Source: an uncultured Litoreibacter sp.
GTDB lineage: Bacteria; Pseudomonadota; Alphaproteobacteria; Rhodobacterales; Rhodobacteraceae
Direction: 5' to 3'
DNA length: 17,770 nucleotides
Assembly (NCBI GenBank): GCA_937928335.1
Contig: CALFWN010000367.1
Span: 1 to 17,770, forward strand
A program made the translations under genes and the position numbers. Of this stretch, positions 15,094 to 17,770 are shown piece after piece. The notes under the pieces are model-generated. The model worked only from the letters and a program-made list of their open reading frames with translations. It ran no database searches and was not told where the DNA came from. Each line of letters starts with the position of its first letter. Within the stretch, counting starts at the first letter, position 1.

Positions 15094-15932
15094 TAGAAAG
15101 CGTCCCCGGCCTCAATGCGGTAGGCCTGCTTCTTGTCGGTTATGGCAACCAGACGGATGATGCAGCCGTCGCCGCGATCCCAATTCCAGGGGAAGAAGGC
15201 AAAGGTCACACGCTTGCCTGTGACAGCATCCAGATCGCCGCCTACGTTTTCAATTCCGAGAATACCGTTTGAGAACAGCGTGTTGTGCACAGGCTCCCAG
15301 TCAGGAAAGTCATCTTTCCAGTCGTTGCCGCCGGACCATTCCTTATACTCTTCTTCAAGATGCGGCAGGATCGGGCCGTTGCGCTGTGGACCGATGGCTG
15401 TGGCAAGAGGGTGGTCATTGGCTTGGGTGTCGTGGCCGACAACCTTGACACCCTTTTCGACCATCCAATCGGCGGCGGATTGCACCAGACCGGGACAATA
15501 GGCGAAGTAATCGCCGTCCTCATATTGCTTATGCCAGCCAGTGTTGATGATCAGCACATCGCCCTTGCGGATCGCATGACCGCAAGCCTGTTCCAGATCG
15601 TCGCCGGTGATGCTTTCCCACTTCTTCTTGGGGATCGACACAACCAGACCCGAGCCAAAGAAATGCGGCAGCGGCACTTCGTCGATAAAGGGTGTGCCTT
15701 GGACGACGTGGGCGGGCGCGTCGATATGTGTCGTCACGTGCATAGTGGTGGTGATCGTCTGGCTCAGCACGCCCGACTTGGCCATGTAGTGCTTTCGCTC
15801 AATGGCGACGTCCTTGAAATACGGCCAGTTCGGGCACTGGTATCCGAACCGATGGCTCAGGTTCACGAATTCAAGGCCCATATCGTTCTTAAGGTTATCC
15901 TGAAATTCAATTCCGCGGATCGTGACTGTCAT
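15093..15932 (-). CDS. Cyclase-family metal-dependent hydrolase (kynurenine formamidase/isatin hydrolase superfamily)
   Basis: The product is 279 aa from ATG 15932, chosen because GGGAG precedes it at good spacing; an upstream in-frame start at 16001 would enter the promoter region. The family motif HxGTHxDxPxH appears as HVTTHIDAPAH (65-75; the Gly is Thr), giving H65, H69 and D71 as metal ligands and H75 as the likely catalytic residue. H216 (HNTLFSNG) and E228 (GIENVGG) are candidate remaining ligands. Members hydrolyse amides, lactams or lactones with Mn or Zn (N-formylkynurenine, isatin). The C-terminal FAFFPWNWDRGDGCIIRLVAI is characteristic of a subfamily with unassigned function. As the first gene after the promoter it probably performs the entry step of the pathway. 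Confidence 0.9.
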   Translation of the reverse strand: MTVTIRGIEFQDNLKNDMGLEFVNLSHRFGYQCPNWPYFKDVAIERKHYMAKSGVLSQTITTTMHVTTHIDAPAHVVQGTPFIDEVPLPHFFGSGLVVSIPKKKWESITGDDLEQACGHAIRKGDVLIINTGWHKQYEDGDYFAYCPGLVQSAADWMVEKGVKVVGHDTQANDHPLATAIGPQRNGPILPHLEEEYKEWSGGNDWKDDFPDWEPVHNTLFSNGILGIENVGGDLDAVTGKRVTFAFFPWNWDRGDGCIIRLVAITDKKQAYRIEAGDAF

Positions 15933-16077
15933 CGGTTTCTCCCAAAAGCGTAGTAACGAGTGTTTCGCATTATGGTGCAATATGTACCGTATCGTGGTCA
16001 ACTATTGATTTCTAAATTTTGCGCTTCTAGTCTATTGGCAGGGTCATAAACGACAAACACGCAGCGAGACATTTCAG
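15933..16077. promoter_or_regulatory. Divergent promoter/operator region between catabolic operon and iclR-family gene
   Basis: This 145-nt gap separates divergent starts at 15932 (-) and 16078 (+). For the regulator, TTGATT (16005-16010) and TAGTCT (16028-16033) have 17-bp spacing. For the operon, TTGACC (complement of 15996-16001) is present, but its best -10, CATAAT (complement of 15969-15974), is 21 bp away, a long spacer that may need an activator. Between them lies an imperfect dyad ATATGTACCGTAT (15980-15992), a candidate IclR-type operator. Confidence 0.45.
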
Positions 16078-16818
16078 GTGAACGTCCAAGATTCCCATAA
16101 AACACAAGGCATTCAGGTCATTTCGCGGGCTGCTGACATACTGCGTGCTCTGGGCGAAAACGCAGGCGGGCAGAGCCTTGGCCAGATTGCGCGCAAGGTC
16201 GAGCTGCCCCGTTCTACGGTACAGCGGATTGTTAGTGCGTTGATCTATGAGGGCCTCGTCGCATCCGACGGGGGCAATGGGGGAATCAGACTGGGGGATC
16301 AAATTCGGGTTCTGGCAAATGCACCGGCTTTTGATTTGCGCGAGCATTTTCGCCCACTCTTGGAGCAGATCGCCGCCGCCACATCCGAGACCGTTGACCT
16401 TGCCGTTCTGGAAGGCCCGCACATGCGTTTCATCGATCAAATTGAGGGAAGCCAACGCCTACGAACTGTCTCTACAATAGGTGACAAGTTTCCGCTTACG
16501 ACAACGGCAAATGGGAAAGCAGCACTTGCGCAGCTCAGCGAAGCCTCGGCCCGCACGCTCGTTTCAACGGAACTCGAGTCTGATAGTGATATCGATGTGT
16601 TGATAAATGAATTGCGCGGCATCCGAAGCGGAGACATCGCAACCGATCTCGGTGAACATTCAGAAGAGGTCTGCGCCTTGGGTTTTGCCGTTATCGGACC
16701 CAATAAGGAGATTGCAGCGATTTCCGTTCCGGTTCCAAGTAGCCGTTTCCATCGGATTAGAGCTGACCTCACAAAGAAGCTGGATGGAATTAGAGACAAA
16801 GACGTTTCGTCCGCCTAA
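16078..16818 (+). CDS. IclR-family transcriptional regulator
   Basis: The product is 246 aa, normal IclR length, starting at GTG 16078 with only a weak ribosome site. It has an N-terminal winged helix with helix-turn-helix SLGQIARKVELPRSTVQRIV (33-52) and a C-terminal effector-binding domain with DLAVLEGPHMRFIDQIEG-like and GKAALAQL segments typical of IclR. Such regulators bind small acids, often aromatic or carboxylate intermediates, and control the adjacent catabolic operon. It is divergent from the ten-gene operon across 145 nt, so it very probably controls that operon and itself. Whether it represses or activates cannot be told; the suboptimal operon promoter leans towards activation. 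Confidence 0.93.
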   Translation: MNVQDSHKTQGIQVISRAADILRALGENAGGQSLGQIARKVELPRSTVQRIVSALIYEGLVASDGGNGGIRLGDQIRVLANAPAFDLREHFRPLLEQIAAATSETVDLAVLEGPHMRFIDQIEGSQRLRTVSTIGDKFPLTTTANGKAALAQLSEASARTLVSTELESDSDIDVLINELRGIRSGDIATDLGEHSEEVCALGFAVIGPNKEIAAISVPVPSSRFHRIRADLTKKLDGIRDKDVSSA

Positions 16819-17291
16819 GAGGCAATCGGTGAAGCGGACATAAGCGCAGCCGCAGCGAAATGAGGCTGTTACCCGCATCCTGTTCCTTGCCACCGATTTC
16901 TTCGCTGCGCTCTGCATCAATGGCCACTACACTAGCTGTGTTGCGGCATAGGATATTTGGCTCATGCAGCTGTTCTCACGCTGCGCGCGCACGCAGCATA
17001 AAGCCAACACTTCCGCTATGGGGCTCACCAGACTTTCACTCCCCTTTCCACCAATGGCCGCTCTGTAGCCCTCAAGCACATTGAGCGTTCCGATTCTGGG
17101 TGTCTGTGCGCTCAAGACCCTTGCGACTGGTGAGCCGGGATATCGACCAGCGCTCCACGGCAATTTTTGCAGATGGAAGAGACTCAGGCGTCTTTCCATG
17201 CGCCGGGGGGAGCGTGCGGAGATGCCAATTGCCGACCTTCGCCACTATCAGAGGCCGGGTATCGGGGTTTGGGGGCATGAGGCGGGCGACA
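16819..17291. other. Gene-free stretch, probably decayed DNA
   Basis: No frame here reads like a protein; the small frames on both strands are rich in Cys, Arg, Ser and His and lack ribosome sites. A GC-rich hairpin GCTGCG-CGCGCA-CGCAGC lies at 16980-16997, about 160 nt past the iclR stop, too far and without a T-tract to be a convincing terminator. I see no RNA gene or insertion-sequence ends. Confidence 0.5.
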
Positions 17292-17292
17292 C

Positions 17293-17319
17293 TTGTGTAT
17301 TCCTGTCAAACACTATAAG
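17293..17319 (+). promoter_or_regulatory. Candidate promoter for the secreted cupin gene
   Basis: TTGTGT (17293-17298) and TATAAG (17314-17319) are separated by 15 bp (16 if CTTGTG at 17292 is used). The -10 is good, the spacer short. It lies 110 nt before the start at 17429 and immediately before a perfect inverted repeat. Confidence 0.4.
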
Positions 17320-17327
17320 ATGCGTAT

Positions 17328-17355
17328 GAAATATATCAAATGAACCATATATTTC
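17328..17355. repeat. Perfect 9-bp inverted repeat, candidate repressor operator
   Basis: GAAATATAT (17328-17336) and ATATATTTC (17347-17355) are exact complements separated by 10 nt. The element begins 9 nt after the candidate -10, so it would cover the first transcribed bases, a normal position for a repressor. A hairpin in the leader mRNA is the alternative, though the stem is all A-T except its end pair. Confidence 0.5.
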
Positions 17356-17428
17356 CCGCCGAGCAAGCGTCTTCGTGAGCGAGCCAGTAAACGGTCGTTG
17401 GCTGCGACCCTCAAACTGATGAGACTCC

Positions 17429-17770
17429 ATGATGATAAAGCTCCTTTTGCCCGCCCTCGTGCTGGGTTTTTCGCCGCTGACAGCATTTGCCGAAACCAAG
17501 CTCATTGACGTTGATATGCTGGAATCGCGACAGGTTCATGATGTCGCAAAAATAACGCCTCTCGCCATCACTGATGGGAAGCCGAAGGTTCTGATGCTCG
17601 ACCTACCGGCCGGTGGGTTCGTCCCGCCGCATGAGACCGAGAGCGGGAGCGGGTTGCGGCTTTTGACCGTGATCAGTGGGAACCTTCACTGGGGCGATGG
17701 CACCGAAATGGACCCGGAGCAGGAGAGGGTCTTCCCGGCTGGGAGTGTCCTTGTGGTGTCCGAGCAAGAT
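17429..17770 (+). CDS. Secreted cupin-fold protein, N-terminal part (runs off right edge)
   Basis: The 114 codons from ATG 17429 stay open to the window edge. ATG 17432 is an equally possible start; the ribosome site is weak. The product begins with a Sec signal peptide (MMIKLLLPALVLGFSPLTAF then A-ET, cleavage after A21), so it is probably periplasmic. A cupin barrel follows: FVPPHETESGSGLRLLTVISGNLHWGDG (64-91), with H69 and a strand-Gly-strand pattern, then the second motif beginning ERVFPAGSVLVV (99-110). The catalytic half and C-terminus are outside the window. It is oriented away from the operon, has its own promoter candidate and is probably unrelated to the catabolic pathway. Confidence 0.75.
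   Translation, partial: MMIKLLLPALVLGFSPLTAFAETKLIDVDMLESRQVHDVAKITPLAITDGKPKVLMLDLPAGGFVPPHETESGSGLRLLTVISGNLHWGDGTEMDPEQERVFPAGSVLVVSEQD

Noticed and set aside
16980..16997. GC-rich hairpin after the iclR-family gene as a terminator
   Set aside because: It is about 160 nt past the stop and has no following T-tract.
16927..17278. Small minus-strand frames in the right-hand gap
   Set aside because: They lack ribosome sites, are mutually overlapping and have no recognisable composition or motif.
1..17770. CRISPR arrays, tRNA or rRNA genes and complete insertion sequences
   Set aside because: No regularly spaced repeats, cloverleaf-like segments, rRNA sequence or transposase with terminal repeats were seen by eye; small RNAs cannot be excluded.

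Overview
The window looks like chromosome or plasmid DNA of an alphaproteobacterium, most likely Rhodobacterales (Roseobacter-type). This rests on the three-gene imuA-imuB-dnaE2 mutagenesis cassette, the style of the LIV-type transport/catabolic operon and the family of the integrase remnant. No rRNA, tRNA or CRISPR array was seen.

Layout, left to right. (1) At 1-65 the minus strand carries the first 21 codons of a MerR-family regulator. A textbook MerR-type promoter lies just upstream at 90-120: a 19-bp spacer with a 17-bp dyad. (2) At 421-1128 (+) is an AT-richer orphan gene whose product weakly resembles HEPN-type helical proteins. (3) At 1367-6733 (+) is the translesion mutasome cassette imuA, imuB, dnaE2, with overlapping reading frames throughout. 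(4) At 6775-7128 (-) is a tyrosine-recombinase relic that appears to have lost most of its middle by an in-frame deletion and has Cys in place of the catalytic Tyr.

(5) From 15932 down to 7465 (-) runs a compact ten-gene operon: cyclase-family metal hydrolase, small cupin, SDR dehydrogenase, 3-hydroxyacyl-CoA-dehydrogenase-type enzyme, periplasmic binding protein, two LIV-type ATPases, two LIV-type permeases and a beta-keto acid cleavage enzyme (BKACE, DUF849). A divergent IclR-family regulator follows at 16078-16818 (+). Starts and stops overlap or lie within about 25 nt of each other across the whole operon, so it is probably one transcript controlled from the 145-nt divergent region. My reading is a dedicated pathway: import of a small carboxylate or amide-like compound, hydrolysis, two NAD(P)-linked oxidations giving a beta-keto acid, then BKACE cleavage with acetyl-CoA to acetoacetate plus a new acyl-CoA. 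The substrate cannot be read from sequence. This gene combination is the best candidate here for an undescribed system.

(6) From 16819 to about 17290 no gene is supported. (7) At 17429 (+) begins a secreted cupin-fold protein that runs off the right edge. It is preceded by a candidate promoter and a perfect 9-bp inverted repeat placed where a repressor operator would sit.
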